A DNA stretch of 64,000 nt from Neptuniibacter sp. CAU 1671 (GTDB lineage: Bacteria; Pseudomonadota; Gammaproteobacteria; Pseudomonadales; Balneatricaceae), in contig NZ_JARHUE010000002.1 in assembly GCF_029222905.1 (NCBI RefSeq), positions 124,001 through 188,000 of the forward strand, written 5' to 3'. Within the stretch, counting starts at the first letter, position 1; each line of letters opens with the position of its first letter. The notes beneath the pieces were generated by a model. That model saw only the letters and a list, made by a program, of their open reading frames with translations, ran no database searches and had not been told where the DNA came from. Of the stretch, positions 28,052-36,622 are shown in pieces. Made by a program: the position numbers and the translations under genes.

Positions 28052-28097
28052 GTAGTAATCCTGCCGGGGACGTTTTTCTTGTTCTGTTAATCAATAC

Positions 28098-28113
28098 AGC
28101 AAAGCTGAGGCCA
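28098..28113 (-). promoter_or_regulatory. sigma-54 (-24/-12) promoter of the CoA-transferase gene
   Basis: TGGCCTCAGCTTTGCT on the minus strand: GG and GC elements separated by exactly 10 bases with TGGC and TTGCT context, very close to the RpoN consensus. It lies 47 bp before the CoA-transferase ATG, behind a sigma-54 activator gene. Confidence 0.8.
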
Positions 28114-28177
28114 TTGTTAAAATATCTAGATAAATCAATAAGATTTATTTAATAACGGCATAGCTTATGCTGCTGTA

Positions 28178-28197
28178 ATGTCTTGTTTATAAGACAT
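28178..28197. promoter_or_regulatory. activator-site candidate 1 (inverted repeat)
   Basis: ATGTCTT-N6-AAGACAT, a perfect 7-bp inverted repeat with a six-base spacer, centred about 90 bp upstream of the -12 GC. Same half-site and spacing as the site at 28210-28227. Confidence 0.65.
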
Positions 28198-28209
28198 CTT
28201 GATGAGAAG

Positions 28210-28227
28210 TGTCTATTTTTCAAGACG
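28210..28227. promoter_or_regulatory. activator-site candidate 2 (inverted repeat)
   Basis: TGTCTA-N6-AAGACG, an imperfect repeat of the same form as the site at 28178-28197, with centres 31 bp (three helical turns) apart. It overlaps the last codons and stop of the activator gene. Confidence 0.6.
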
Positions 28228-29586
28228 GCTAGGGCGGCAGCTTTTCAACCTGAGGTAAAGGGTTGCGCGTGAGATCCCTAGTAATTCAGCGGCTTCCGTT
28301 TTGTTGCCATGACAACGGCGGATGGCGCTATGTAAAGCTCGGCATTCCGCCTGTTGTCGGGTTGTACGTAAGCTGTCATCGGGTTGTGGGCCAGCATCTG
28401 GCAGGTCATCCAGTGCGCCAAGGTCGGCCGGTTCAATGGTTTTTCCCTCGGCCAGAACGCAGCCCCGCTCTAGTCGGTTGTAGAGCTCACGAATATTGCC
28501 CGGCCAGTGATATTGCTGCAGCCACTCAATCGCTGGGGCAGAGAGTGCGATGACTGGTAGCTGCGTGGCCTGCTGAATCTTTTCCAGAATATGTTGTGAA
28601 AGCTCAGGAATGTCCTCTTTGCGCTCCCGAAGCGGTGGCAACTGAATGGGTAACACATTCAGACGGTAGTAAAGATCTGCACGGAACTGGTTGTTGTCTA
28701 CCATCTGTTTCAGGTCGGTGGAGGTTGCAGCAATAACACGAACATCAACTTTTTCAAGCCGGTTTGAGCCTAATGCCTCGACCTCTCTTTCCTGAAGAAC
28801 GCGCAGCAGTTTGGCTTGCATAGCCAGAGGCATATCGGCAATTTCATCCAGAAACAGAGTGCCGCCATGGGCTAGTTGGATTTTGCCTTTTCGGCCTTTT
28901 TTGTCGGCGCCGGTGTAGGCGCCGGGGGCAGTGCCAAACAGCTCTGCCTCGGCTAAGGACTCTGGAAGCGCAGCCATATTGATGCCAACAAAGGGCCCGT
29001 GATGCCGCGGAGAGGCATGGTGAATCGCCTGGGCCAGCAGCTCTTTACCGGTGCCGGTTTCGCCCAGTAACAACAGGGTCGTGTCCAGTTGGGCCGCGCG
29101 CAGCGCTTGTCGTTTTATCTGTTTGATTGCTGCAGACTGGCCAATCATATCTTCAAGGGCATAGCGGCTGGAGCGGAGAATATTGTCCTGCTCCAGTCGC
29201 TGACGCAGTAAGGCAAACTTGTCGAAAAGTGGCTGTAAATCGTCAATATCGTCGTAGAAAACAAAACCGACTGCACCGATGATCTGCTGGTCCTGATTGC
29301 GTATCGGCAGGCGGGTCACAACACACCACAGGTCATTAATTTGCATCAGATCGACAAAACTGGGTTTGCCGCTTTGCACAACACGGGGGAGTTGGCTGTT
29401 GGGGAGCACTTCCTCGACGTGTTTGCCGGTGTAATCGGTATCGATATCCAGCCCGATCAGTGTGCGATAGGCCGGACTTAACCAGGTGATATTGCTGTTT
29501 TCATCCACAGCAATCGAGACCTGGCAGAGCTGGGTCAGCAGGTCAAAAAGTTCGTTCTGTTTGGGCAGGTTGGCAAGGGAGTTCAT
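28213..29586 (-). CDS. sigma-54-dependent transcriptional activator with PAS domain
   Basis: 457-aa enhancer-binding protein. An N-terminal PAS-like sensor domain (about 10-120) is followed by the AAA+ domain (about 145-375) with Walker A GETGTGKE, Walker [13 protein letters not shown] and a GAYTGA loop (Tyr for the usual Phe, a tolerated variant) for sigma-54 contact. The C-terminal Fis-type helix-turn-helix ends NKTEAAELLGISRATLYLRL. The signal is unknown; gene order and promoter sites point to the downstream CoA-transferase as target. It follows fliT by 63 bp but is not a flagellar regulator by content. Confidence 0.9.
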   Translation of the reverse strand: MNSLANLPKQNELFDLLTQLCQVSIAVDENSNITWLSPAYRTLIGLDIDTDYTGKHVEEVLPNSQLPRVVQSGKPSFVDLMQINDLWCVVTRLPIRNQDQQIIGAVGFVFYDDIDDLQPLFDKFALLRQRLEQDNILRSSRYALEDMIGQSAAIKQIKRQALRAAQLDTTLLLLGETGTGKELLAQAIHHASPRHHGPFVGINMAALPESLAEAELFGTAPGAYTGADKKGRKGKIQLAHGGTLFLDEIADMPLAMQAKLLRVLQEREVEALGSNRLEKVDVRVIAATSTDLKQMVDNNQFRADLYYRLNVLPIQLPPLRERKEDIPELSQHILEKIQQATQLPVIALSAPAIEWLQQYHWPGNIRELYNRLERGCVLAEGKTIEPADLGALDDLPDAGPQPDDSLRTTRQQAECRALHSAIRRCHGNKTEAAELLGISRATLYLRLKSCRPSRLEK

Positions 29587-29649
29587 AATCTGTTATTGCA
29601 GTTGCACACAGATTAAACCTACGCCTAAATCATTCAAAGCGCCAAGAAA

Positions 29650-30009
29650 TTATGGCTTTTTCTGAATATCCTGGGTTTGTTGATACGCTTTTATGCTGCG
29701 TCCGCTGTGTTTTAGCTTGCTGGATTTTTCCTGCAAGGCACGGCGGGCTTCACTAAACAGCGCAACCAGAGCATCATGGTCTTGCCTCAACTGGTTGATA
29801 GCGGTTTGTAAAGCGGTGACATCGTCTGCGTTGAGCAGGTGAAAAGGCAGTGCGCGCACCGCCTGATCCTGTTGGCGAACCAGATTTTCCAGTTCAGGCA
29901 GCAGGTCAGGGTCCTGTGTTTCCAGCTTGGTGATGATCGTTTGCTGGATCTGGCTGACAACCTTGTATTGGGTCAGCCATTGCTCGCGGGCAGAGAGGGT
30001 GTCAGGCAT
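29650..30009 (-). CDS. fliT: FliT-like flagellar export chaperone
   Basis: 119-aa helical protein with a charged tail and SIKAYQQ near the C-terminus. FliT-class proteins chaperone the filament cap FliD. Sequence similarity to FliT is weak by nature and the call rests largely on size, helical character and position after fliS. The ATG at 30009 overlaps fliS by 8 bp; a longer reading to 30069 would extend into fliS and is not favoured. Confidence 0.65.
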   Translation of the reverse strand: MPDTLSAREQWLTQYKVVSQIQQTIITKLETQDPDLLPELENLVRQQDQAVRALPFHLLNADDVTALQTAINQLRQDHDALVALFSEARRALQEKSSKLKHSGRSIKAYQQTQDIQKKP

Positions 30010-30412
30010 TCGGCGACTGAGTGTTGTGATGCTCTGCCGGGATCTGTTCCCAGCCGGTTTTGATCTCAATCAGCAGTTTGGCCACTTCGTCGAGCTTCTC
30101 GAGTGAGGACTCGATATTGGCCTTCATCAGTGTCTCGTACATGTAGGTGTAGAGACGGTCCAGGTTCTGCGCGACTTCGTTGTTTTCAATATCTACAAGG
30201 GATGCCTGCAGGCCGCCGATAATGGTGATCGCTTTGCTGATGCAGTTACCTTTCAGCTCCGCATCCTTATTGTTGATTGCACCTTTAGCGGTGGCAATCC
30301 TTTCCAGCGCGCCGTTAAGCAGCATGGCAATCTGCTGGTGAGGCGTGGCATTGGCCAGCGCGGAATTTAAACCAACAGATTTATATTGGTTGAGAGCTCG
30401 GTTTGGGTTCAT
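30002..30412 (-). CDS. fliS: flagellar export chaperone FliS
   Basis: Cytoplasmic chaperone that binds the C-terminus of flagellin and delivers it to the export gate. The 136-aa protein has the family pattern NQYKSVGLNSALANATPHQQIAMLLNGALERI at residues 8-39, given here as landmarks (NQYK at 8, P24, LLNGAL near 31), and TIIGGLQASLD-like helices. Follows fliD by 15 bp in the flaG-fliD-fliS-fliT run. Confidence 0.94.
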   Translation of the reverse strand: MNPNRALNQYKSVGLNSALANATPHQQIAMLLNGALERIATAKGAINNKDAELKGNCISKAITIIGGLQASLVDIENNEVAQNLDRLYTYMYETLMKANIESSLEKLDEVAKLLIEIKTGWEQIPAEHHNTQSPNA

Positions 30413-30427
30413 GTGAAGGCCTATAAA

Positions 30428-31834
30428 TTAGTCTTTTCTGCTGTAAGAGCCGGGCAATGTGGCGAGTGTTGACTCAAGCCAGTTACCGGTCTGATTAAGG
30501 CTGTATACAAGCGAATCCATTGCGTTGTATTGAGCGTAAAGGCGTGTTTCGAGTTTCTCCATTCGGAAAGCGATTTTGTCTCTTTCGTCCTGAATGTTGC
30601 TCAGTTTTGCATTAATGGATTCTGTTCGCCCATCAAAGGTTCCATTAAATGATAGATAATTATCGATTAATGTATCCAGTGCCTTGGCAATACCTTTATC
30701 TTCATCTGAGAACAGGGTGGTAATGCCAGCGTAATCTTTAGTCAGAGCGTCGCTGAGCTTGGTATCGTCGACCGTTAACGTACCGTCGTTCTTGGTGGTG
30801 ATACCTAAAGAGGCTAATGACGTGTAGCTGCTATCGCTGTTGTTTATAGGGCTGGTCAGCATGCTACGGATCTGTCGCTCCAGTCCATTCACCAGCGAAT
30901 CACCAAACAAAGCCGCAGACGATTTGGTCTCTGAGTTGTACGCGGTTTGCTGATTGATCATGGAAATCAGCTCGTTGTACCCGCTGACAAGGGTGGTAAT
31001 CTGGTTTTTGATACTGCTGCTGCTTTGGCTAACGGTCAGCGTAATTGGTTCGCCAGGATTGCTGTCACGGAGAGTGATCGTGGCGCCGGGAATCACATCC
31101 TCAATGGTATTGGTGGCGCTGTACATAAGCTGACCATCGACCATGAATTCGGCATCTACCGCGGCGGTGACCTGATCATAAAAGCCAGCAACATCGCCAT
31201 TGCCATCAGGTATGGCGGTGCCAGAATTGTAATCGTAAATATCAAGGTCGCCGGTGGTTGTGGTGCCGGTAATGGTCAGAGCGCTGTCGGCACCAGTATC
31301 ATCAGTGGTAAAAACCAGGCGCTCACTGCCATTAACATTGATGATGGTCGCGGTAACGCCGATGTTGTCCTCGGCATTATTGATCGCGTCCCGCAAATCC
31401 TGAATGGTGGCGTTGTTATCTGATGTAAGCGTGACGGTAAAGCTGCCGCTTGCATTGGCAAATTCCAGTGTGCCTTCACTGACAACATAATCCTGTTGGG
31501 TGACCAGTTTTTGCGAAGTGGCAAGGTTGTTAACTTCAAGCGAATAACTGCCAGCCGCTGTGTCATTTTCCGCGCTGAAGGAAGCGATGGTGGCGTCGGA
31601 AGATTTAGCGGTGCGGTTACTGAATGTTTCAGCATCCATTAAACCGCCCAGCTTCGATTGGAAATCGGATAAGGCGCTTTTAAGCAGTCCAATCGCAGAG
31701 AGTTCAGCCTGGAGATTGGCTTCTTTGGTTGAGAGCCTGGACAGTGCTGGCTGACTTTCAGCCTGAACAAGTCCTGACACCAGACTGTTGATGTCAATGC
31801 CGGAGCCTAAGCCCGTTGAAGATACGCCTGCCAT
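30428..31834 (-). CDS. fliD: flagellar filament capping protein FliD
   Basis: Caps the growing filament and folds flagellin subunits. The 468-aa protein has the conserved N-terminal GLGSGIDINSLVSGLVQAES (residues 8-27), Thr/Ser-rich central D2-D3 domains with a flagellin-IN-type segment (TIQDLRDAINNAEDNIGV near 143), and the C-terminal helix with MDSLVYSLNQTGNWLESTL. No TM segment. Between flaG and fliS. Confidence 0.95.
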   Translation of the reverse strand: MAGVSSTGLGSGIDINSLVSGLVQAESQPALSRLSTKEANLQAELSAIGLLKSALSDFQSKLGGLMDAETFSNRTAKSSDATIASFSAENDTAAGSYSLEVNNLATSQKLVTQQDYVVSEGTLEFANASGSFTVTLTSDNNATIQDLRDAINNAEDNIGVTATIINVNGSERLVFTTDDTGADSALTITGTTTTGDLDIYDYNSGTAIPDGNGDVAGFYDQVTAAVDAEFMVDGQLMYSATNTIEDVIPGATITLRDSNPGEPITLTVSQSSSSIKNQITTLVSGYNELISMINQQTAYNSETKSSAALFGDSLVNGLERQIRSMLTSPINNSDSSYTSLASLGITTKNDGTLTVDDTKLSDALTKDYAGITTLFSDEDKGIAKALDTLIDNYLSFNGTFDGRTESINAKLSNIQDERDKIAFRMEKLETRLYAQYNAMDSLVYSLNQTGNWLESTLATLPGSYSRKD

Positions 31835-31864
31835 GATGATTTACCTTTTTGGCTGTGGCGAGTA

Positions 31865-32248
31865 CTACGCTTTCTCGCTGAACAGCAGGTTTTGCATTTG
31901 TTCAATATGTTGCGTGATTTTCAGAAAATCCGCACTTGGGATTTGCCGTATTAGCTGATCATTTGATTTATCAATCACGCGAATAACGGTTTCGCCTGCA
32001 TCGTCATCAACAGAAAAGTTCAGCGTGCGCTGGAACTGTCCCATAAAGTCGTTAATAGCAGCAACGGTTTCCTGAATGGCTTCAGCCGTTTGCTGATTAA
32101 TCTCTTTTACGGCTTCGGTGTCAACTTTAACAGGTTCAGGTTGTTGGGCCTTAGTTTCGGTTTTTTGCGTATCCAGGGCAGGTTGTTGCTGTGGTTGAAC
32201 AGGTTTTAAGGATGCCTGGCTGGAAACGGCTTGAATCTCACTGGACAT
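31865..32248 (-). CDS. flaG: flagellar protein FlaG
   Basis: 127-aa FlaG-family protein. The low-complexity Gln/Pro/Lys-rich N-terminus (about 10-50) is followed by the conserved FlaG core: NFSVDDDAGETVIRVIDKS near residue 77 and LIRQIPSADFLKITQHI near 97. Linked to filament length control in related bacteria; function is not well defined. AAAGGAG precedes the ATG. Lies after the fliC terminator, so expression may depend on read-through. Confidence 0.92.
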   Translation of the reverse strand: MSSEIQAVSSQASLKPVQPQQQPALDTQKTETKAQQPEPVKVDTEAVKEINQQTAEAIQETVAAINDFMGQFQRTLNFSVDDDAGETVIRVIDKSNDQLIRQIPSADFLKITQHIEQMQNLLFSEKA

Positions 32249-32268
32249 CGTTTTGCTCCTTTATGACT

Positions 32269-32297
32269 AAAAAGGGCGGGCAAAGCCCGCCCTTTTT
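32269..32297 (-). terminator. intrinsic terminator after fliC
   Basis: On the minus strand AAAAAGGGCGGGC pairs with GCCCGCCCTTTTT around a short loop, with the U run on the 3' side. It is 19 bp after the fliC stop and 21 bp before the flaG start. The A/T flanks make it usable in both directions. Confidence 0.85.
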
Positions 32298-32315
32298 ATT
32301 GGTCATGCTGCTCTA

Positions 32316-33740
32316 TTACTGTAGCAGAGACAGTACGCTCTGAGGCAGAGTGTTAGCCTGTGCCAGCATTGCAGTACCCGCCTGCTGCAGAATCTGGTTA
32401 CGAGTCAGGTTGGCAGTTTCAGCTGCGAAGTCTGCATCCTGAATTCGTGACCGTGCAGCAGAGATGTTCTCAGATACGTTGGCCAGGTTGGCAATGGTGG
32501 ATTCGAAACGGTTCTGAATCGCACCCAGTTCTGCACGAGTGTCAGCGATCTGAGACAGTGCAGAGTCGATACGTTTGATTGCAGTCAGAGAGCTGGATGC
32601 AGTCAGTACGCTAACATCATCGATACCGTTAGTGTCGATTGCAACGTCACCAGTGAAACCGATGTTGGCAATGGTGCCACCCAGGGCGATGGTATCGGTT
32701 GCGCTCAGGGTCAGAGATCCGCGCAGAGTGCCATCAAAGTCTCCGCCAGTTACAGTCAGACCGTCGGTGCCAGCGGTGAAGCCGGTGCCGCTCTCAGTGA
32801 CAGCAATATTACTACCATCCGCTGCTGTCAGAGTCATGTCGCCACCGCTCAGGGAAGCTACAACGCCTGTTTCGTCAGATTTGGCGTTGATCGCGTCACG
32901 CAGATCACTGTTGGTCAGTGCAGTTGCTACGTCGGTGCCGGAATAAATGGATACACCGTTAATGCTCAGGGTGTATGTATCACCTGCGGTACCACCGATA
33001 GGGCCAACAGTCTGAGTGCCGGAAGTAGAAGCAGACGCTGATAGGCCGCTGATGTTGGCATCATTGATGGCAGCCGCTTTAGCGTAAGCAGAAGTGGCAT
33101 CCTGGTAGGCGTCACCAGTGAAGTCTGCGCTGGAAGCAATGCTGGTTGCGCTGCCGCTACCGATTGCGATGGTGATGTCAGAAGCTGTTGCCGCTGCAAC
33201 TTCAGTACCAGAACCTTCTGCAATACCACCCAGTGAGGACGCTTTAGCGCTGGTAATAGAGAACGTAATAGAGTCAGAAGCAGTTGCGTTGGCGCCTACC
33301 TGGAACTGAGCGTTGGTGTATGAACCGTCCAGAATACGCTGGCCGTTAAAGGTGGTGCTCTGTGCAATACGGTCCAGTTCCTGCTGCAGCTGAGTTACCT
33401 CTTTCTGCAGGTTGGCACGGTCAGAAGCGCTGTTAGTGTCGTTGGCAGACTGGATGGCCAGTTCACGCATACGCTGCAGAATGTTGGTAGATTCCTGCAT
33501 CGCACCTTCAGCAGTTTGTGCCAGGGAGATACCGTCGTTCGCGTTACGTACAGCCTGGTTCAGACCGCGGATCTGAGAGGTCATGCGGTCAGCAATTGCC
33601 AGACCCGCTGCGTCGTCTTTAGCGCTGTTGATACGCAGACCTGAAGACAGGCGCTGCAGGGAAGTTTGTAGGTCGCCCTCAGAGCGCATCAGGTTACGCT
33701 GAGCGTTAAGAGAGGCAATGTTAGTATTGATGACAGCCAT
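32316..33740 (-). CDS. fliC: flagellin FliC
   Basis: Filament subunit, exported by the flagellar type III system. The 474-aa protein has canonical D0/D1 N-terminal ([37 protein letters not shown] near 33) and C-terminal ([20 protein letters not shown] near 450) regions, with a Ser/Thr/Ala-rich variable centre (about 165-390) containing a flagellin-IN motif. The gene has strong codon bias, GAGGAG before the ATG and a sigma-28 promoter at 33841-33867, so it is a late class gene. It is the only flagellin gene in the window. Confidence 0.98.
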   Translation of the reverse strand: MAVINTNIASLNAQRNLMRSEGDLQTSLQRLSSGLRINSAKDDAAGLAIADRMTSQIRGLNQAVRNANDGISLAQTAEGAMQESTNILQRMRELAIQSANDTNSASDRANLQKEVTQLQQELDRIAQSTTFNGQRILDGSYTNAQFQVGANATASDSITFSITSAKASSLGGIAEGSGTEVAAATASDITIAIGSGSATSIASSADFTGDAYQDATSAYAKAAAINDANISGLSASASTSGTQTVGPIGGTAGDTYTLSINGVSIYSGTDVATALTNSDLRDAINAKSDETGVVASLSGGDMTLTAADGSNIAVTESGTGFTAGTDGLTVTGGDFDGTLRGSLTLSATDTIALGGTIANIGFTGDVAIDTNGIDDVSVLTASSSLTAIKRIDSALSQIADTRAELGAIQNRFESTIANLANVSENISAARSRIQDADFAAETANLTRNQILQQAGTAMLAQANTLPQSVLSLLQ

Positions 33741-33840
33741 TTTCTTATCTCCTCAACCTGGTCGGATTTCTGCACCCTGACCGGTCTTGATAGTTGGGTT
33801 ACTCTAAGCAACCCGTTGCATATTGTTTCGCGTAAAACAG

Positions 33841-33867
33841 TTAGCGGCGCTGCGTTTCGATACTTTA
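33841..33867 (-). promoter_or_regulatory. sigma-28 (FliA) promoter of fliC
   Basis: On the minus strand TAAAGTAT, exactly 11 bases, GCCGCTAA, against the FliA consensus TAAAGTTT-N11-GCCGATAA; one mismatch in each element. It lies 100 bp before the fliC ATG, giving a leader of about 90 bases. Confidence 0.88.
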
Positions 33868-33999
33868 GAAAATATTTTGTAGCCTTAGCTTGACTCGGAT
33901 AAACGTTTGTTTTAACGCAGCTATATATAGGATTTTTGACGTTTTTTTTCTGTCTTGTTTTATTGAGGCACATAAAAGAATTTTAATACGGCTTAAAAT

Positions 34000-34013
34000 G
34001 CCAAAAAATTGGC
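34000..34013. promoter_or_regulatory. FleQ-box candidate 1 upstream of fleQ
   Basis: GCCAAAAAATTGGC, a perfect inverted repeat matching the FleQ box form GTCAnTAAATTGAC except at the two symmetric T/A positions. It follows TAAAAT directly. Centre 61 bp from the next box. Confidence 0.6.
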
Positions 34014-34033
34014 GTTAATTTGTTTTGTGTGCT

Positions 34034-34060
34034 TGTTTAGCTTGAATGTCCTGTTAATAT
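34034..34060 (+). promoter_or_regulatory. candidate sigma-70 promoter of fleQ
   Basis: TTGTTT, a 15-16-base spacer and TAATAT ending at 34060, immediately before the FleQ-box candidate at 34061. A modest match to consensus, 32 bp before the fleQ ATG. The position would place FleQ on the start site. Confidence 0.4.
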
Positions 34061-34074
34061 GTCAAAAAAATGGC
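34061..34074. promoter_or_regulatory. FleQ-box candidate 2 upstream of fleQ
   Basis: GTCAAAAAAATGGC, adjoining the putative -10 TAATAT. It suggests autoregulation of fleQ. Confidence 0.55.
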
Positions 34075-34092
34075 ATTCAGAACTATGTTGAT

Positions 34093-35478
34093 ATGAACAC
34101 CACTTCGCAGCCATCGCTTCTATTGGTCACGGATGATAAGGCCCAGCAGTCGCTGCAGGCTATCTTTGCATTTCTTAATCTGTCCACCCGGACGATCACT
34201 TACTCCGCCTTTGCTGAGAACTATCCGCAGGGCGCAAGCTGTCCCGCACTGATTCTTTTGGGATGTGCCAGTGATCGCAGAGCTTTCGAAACCTGTCTGG
34301 CCGATAAACCGCGGGCGTTAAACGGTTTGTTTTGTGTGCTTGAGATGGGTGCTGAGGCTCCGGCGGACTCTCCTGTCAATGTGCGTTACCTGTCTGATCC
34401 GTTAAATGAAGGGCTGTTGCTGGACCTGCTGCATGAAGCGCAGGTGATGCAATGGTTATCTGTGGATGGGCTGGAAGCCAGTGTGTTCCCGTTGCTGGTG
34501 GGAAGCAGTCCGGCCATGGTTCAGCTCAAACGCATGATGGCCCGGGTGGCGGATCGGGATGTAAACGTACTGATTACGGGTGAGTCCGGAACCGGTAAAG
34601 AGCTGGTCGCGCGCAGTTTACATGATTACTCAAGACGAGCTCCGGGACCGTTTGTGCCAGTAAATTGTGGTGCGATTCCTGAAGACCTGCTTGAGAGTGA
34701 GTTGTTTGGTCATGAAAAAGGTGCCTTTACCGGTGCGGTGAATGGGCGGCCGGGGCGATTTGAAATGGCCGATGGTGGCACCCTGTTTCTTGATGAAATT
34801 GGCGATATGCCCTTGGCGATGCAGGTCAAGCTGTTAAGGGTGCTGCAGGAACGCAGTTTTGAACGGGTGGGTGGCCATAAGACCATCGATGTGAACGTAC
34901 GCATTATTGCAGCGACCCATAAAAATCTGGAGCAACTCATTGAAGAGGGTCGCTTCAGGGAAGACCTTTATTACCGGATCAATGTGTATCCGGTTGAAAC
35001 GCCGTCCCTGCGTGAGCGCAAGGAAGACCTTGAAATGCTTGTTAAAAAGCTGGTAGATCGGGCCCGTGAACAGGGCCTTGGTCATGTCAGACTGCATCCG
35101 GCTGCACTGGAATCACTGAAATGTCATGACTGGCCGGGGAATGTCCGGGAGCTGGCGAATCTGATCGAACGCCTGACGATTATGTACCCTGACGGCGTGG
35201 TAGGGGTTTCTGAGTTACCGGCGCGCTTTCGATATGCGCCAGAGCCAAATCCAGAGCGTTATGCGTCTGAAGCGCTGGCTACAAATGAACCCGCAGCACA
35301 TGCGCTCGACGCCGATGGACTGGATCTTAAAGCCTATCTTGAAGAGATAGAGCGGGCGTTGATTGAACAGGCACTGGAGCAAAATGATGGTGTGGTGGCC
35401 AGAGCCGCAGATCAGTTGCAGATTCGCAGAACAACGCTGGTAGAAAAAATGCGTAAATTTGGTTTGCAGCGTAAATAA
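34093..35478 (+). CDS. fleQ: flagellar master regulator FleQ (sigma-54 activator)
   Basis: 461-aa enhancer-binding protein. The N-terminal FleQ domain (about 8-120) is a receiver fold without the phosphoacceptor Asp (LILLGCAS at that place), as in P. aeruginosa FleQ. The AAA+ domain (about 140-370) has [14 protein letters not shown] and [12 protein letters not shown]. The C-terminal Fis helix-turn-helix is [16 protein letters not shown]. FleQ activates flagellar genes with RpoN and in pseudomonads binds c-di-GMP. The ATG at 34093 is chosen because it aligns with the family start; the RBS is weak. It heads fleQ-fleS-fleR, divergent from fliC. Confidence 0.94.
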   Translation: MNTTSQPSLLLVTDDKAQQSLQAIFAFLNLSTRTITYSAFAENYPQGASCPALILLGCASDRRAFETCLADKPRALNGLFCVLEMGAEAPADSPVNVRYLSDPLNEGLLLDLLHEAQVMQWLSVDGLEASVFPLLVGSSPAMVQLKRMMARVADRDVNVLITGESGTGKELVARSLHDYSRRAPGPFVPVNCGAIPEDLLESELFGHEKGAFTGAVNGRPGRFEMADGGTLFLDEIGDMPLAMQVKLLRVLQERSFERVGGHKTIDVNVRIIAATHKNLEQLIEEGRFREDLYYRINVYPVETPSLRERKEDLEMLVKKLVDRAREQGLGHVRLHPAALESLKCHDWPGNVRELANLIERLTIMYPDGVVGVSELPARFRYAPEPNPERYASEALATNEPAAHALDADGLDLKAYLEEIERALIEQALEQNDGVVARAADQLQIRRTTLVEKMRKFGLQRK

Positions 35479-35480
35479 AC

Positions 35481-36614
35481 ATGAACGATATGAAGGAACT
35501 TGAGCGCCTCAAGCAGCAGGTGGCCGCGCTGGAGTCTGAGCTTTCGGAAACACAGTCAAAGCTGGCGCGGGAAACTCAGCGCCGGGAAGATGTGGGTTCG
35601 GAAAATGCCGGTTTGCTGGATCGGATGGGGCATCTTTTAAGTCTGCTGCCGGCGGGTGTAATTCTGCTGAATGGCCGGGGCGTGGTCAGTGAGGCTAACC
35701 CTGCCGCGGAAGCGTTATTGGGGCTGCCGCTTAAAGGAGAGTCCTGGGTAAACATTATTCAGCGTAGTTTTGCCCCGCGCGGCGATGATGGGCATGAGGT
35801 GTCGCTCCGGGATGGGCGTCGGGTGAGTCTGCAGACCCGCGCTATGGACCTTGAGCCGGGGCAGTTGATTTTGCTGACCGATCAGACTGAGACCCGTCTG
35901 TTGCAGGGGCGTTTGGCGCATTATCAGCGATTGTCAGAGATGGGGCGGATGGTGGCATCACTGGCCCATCAGATTCGTACTCCGCTTTCTGCGGCGCTTC
36001 TTTATATTGATCATCTGAACCGGCCCGATCTCGCGGTAGCGCAACGCCAGAAGTTTGCTGGCAAGATTAAGTCCCGACTGGTTAATCTGGAGCAGCAAGT
36101 GCGGGATATGCTGATTTTTGCCCGGGGCGAGATGCGTCTGGACGATACGGTCAGCTCAGCTGCGCTGATGGAAGCATTAGAAGACCAGCTGGATCTGCCG
36201 CTGGTGAACTACGATGCTGACTGTGAATGCATTAATCATGTGCCGGATCTGCTGATTCACTGTAATCAGGAAGCCTTGCTGGGTGTCTGCATGAATCTGG
36301 TGGAGAATGCGTTGCAGGCCAGTGGGCAGGGGTGTGAATTGCAGATTTCGGTATCGCAGCAGGCGGATATGCTGCGGCTGGATATTATCGATCATGGCCC
36401 CGGGATGGACAGTGAAACCGTGAAACAGGCGCTGCAGCCCTTTTTTACCACCAAATCCCATGGTACCGGTCTGGGGTTGGCGGTGGCGCAGGTGGTGGCA
36501 CATGCGCATCATGGTCGGTTTGAAATATGTTCCGAGCTGGGAGTGGGCACCACTGCAACACTGTGGCTGCCCTGCCAGTCTGATTCTTCACGCACCTCTG
36601 CCAAGGCTGAATAG
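35481..36614 (+). CDS. fleS: flagellar sensor histidine kinase FleS
   Basis: 377-aa soluble kinase: N-terminal coiled coil (about 3-40), PAS domain (about 50-125), HisKA with the phosphorylated His in SLAHQIRTPLSAAL near residue 160, and HATPase with NLVENALQAS near 272 and GTGLGLAV near 328. No TM segments, as in Pseudomonas FleS. It phosphorylates FleR to turn on the class III genes for hook, basal body and cap. The start is two bases after the fleQ stop, so it is coupled to fleQ. Confidence 0.93.
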   Translation: MNDMKELERLKQQVAALESELSETQSKLARETQRREDVGSENAGLLDRMGHLLSLLPAGVILLNGRGVVSEANPAAEALLGLPLKGESWVNIIQRSFAPRGDDGHEVSLRDGRRVSLQTRAMDLEPGQLILLTDQTETRLLQGRLAHYQRLSEMGRMVASLAHQIRTPLSAALLYIDHLNRPDLAVAQRQKFAGKIKSRLVNLEQQVRDMLIFARGEMRLDDTVSSAALMEALEDQLDLPLVNYDADCECINHVPDLLIHCNQEALLGVCMNLVENALQASGQGCELQISVSQQADMLRLDIIDHGPGMDSETVKQALQPFFTTKSHGTGLGLAVAQVVAHAHHGRFEICSELGVGTTATLWLPCQSDSSRTSAKAE

Positions 36615-36622
36615 GTTAAGTT

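Noticed and set aside
28921-28940. GAYTGA instead of GAFTGA in the sigma-54 activator as a sign of lost function
   Set aside because: Tyr at this position occurs in functional activators, and all other AAA+ motifs are intact.
34093-35478. Missing phosphoacceptor Asp in FleQ as a defect
   Set aside because: FleQ proteins normally lack this residue; it is a family trait.
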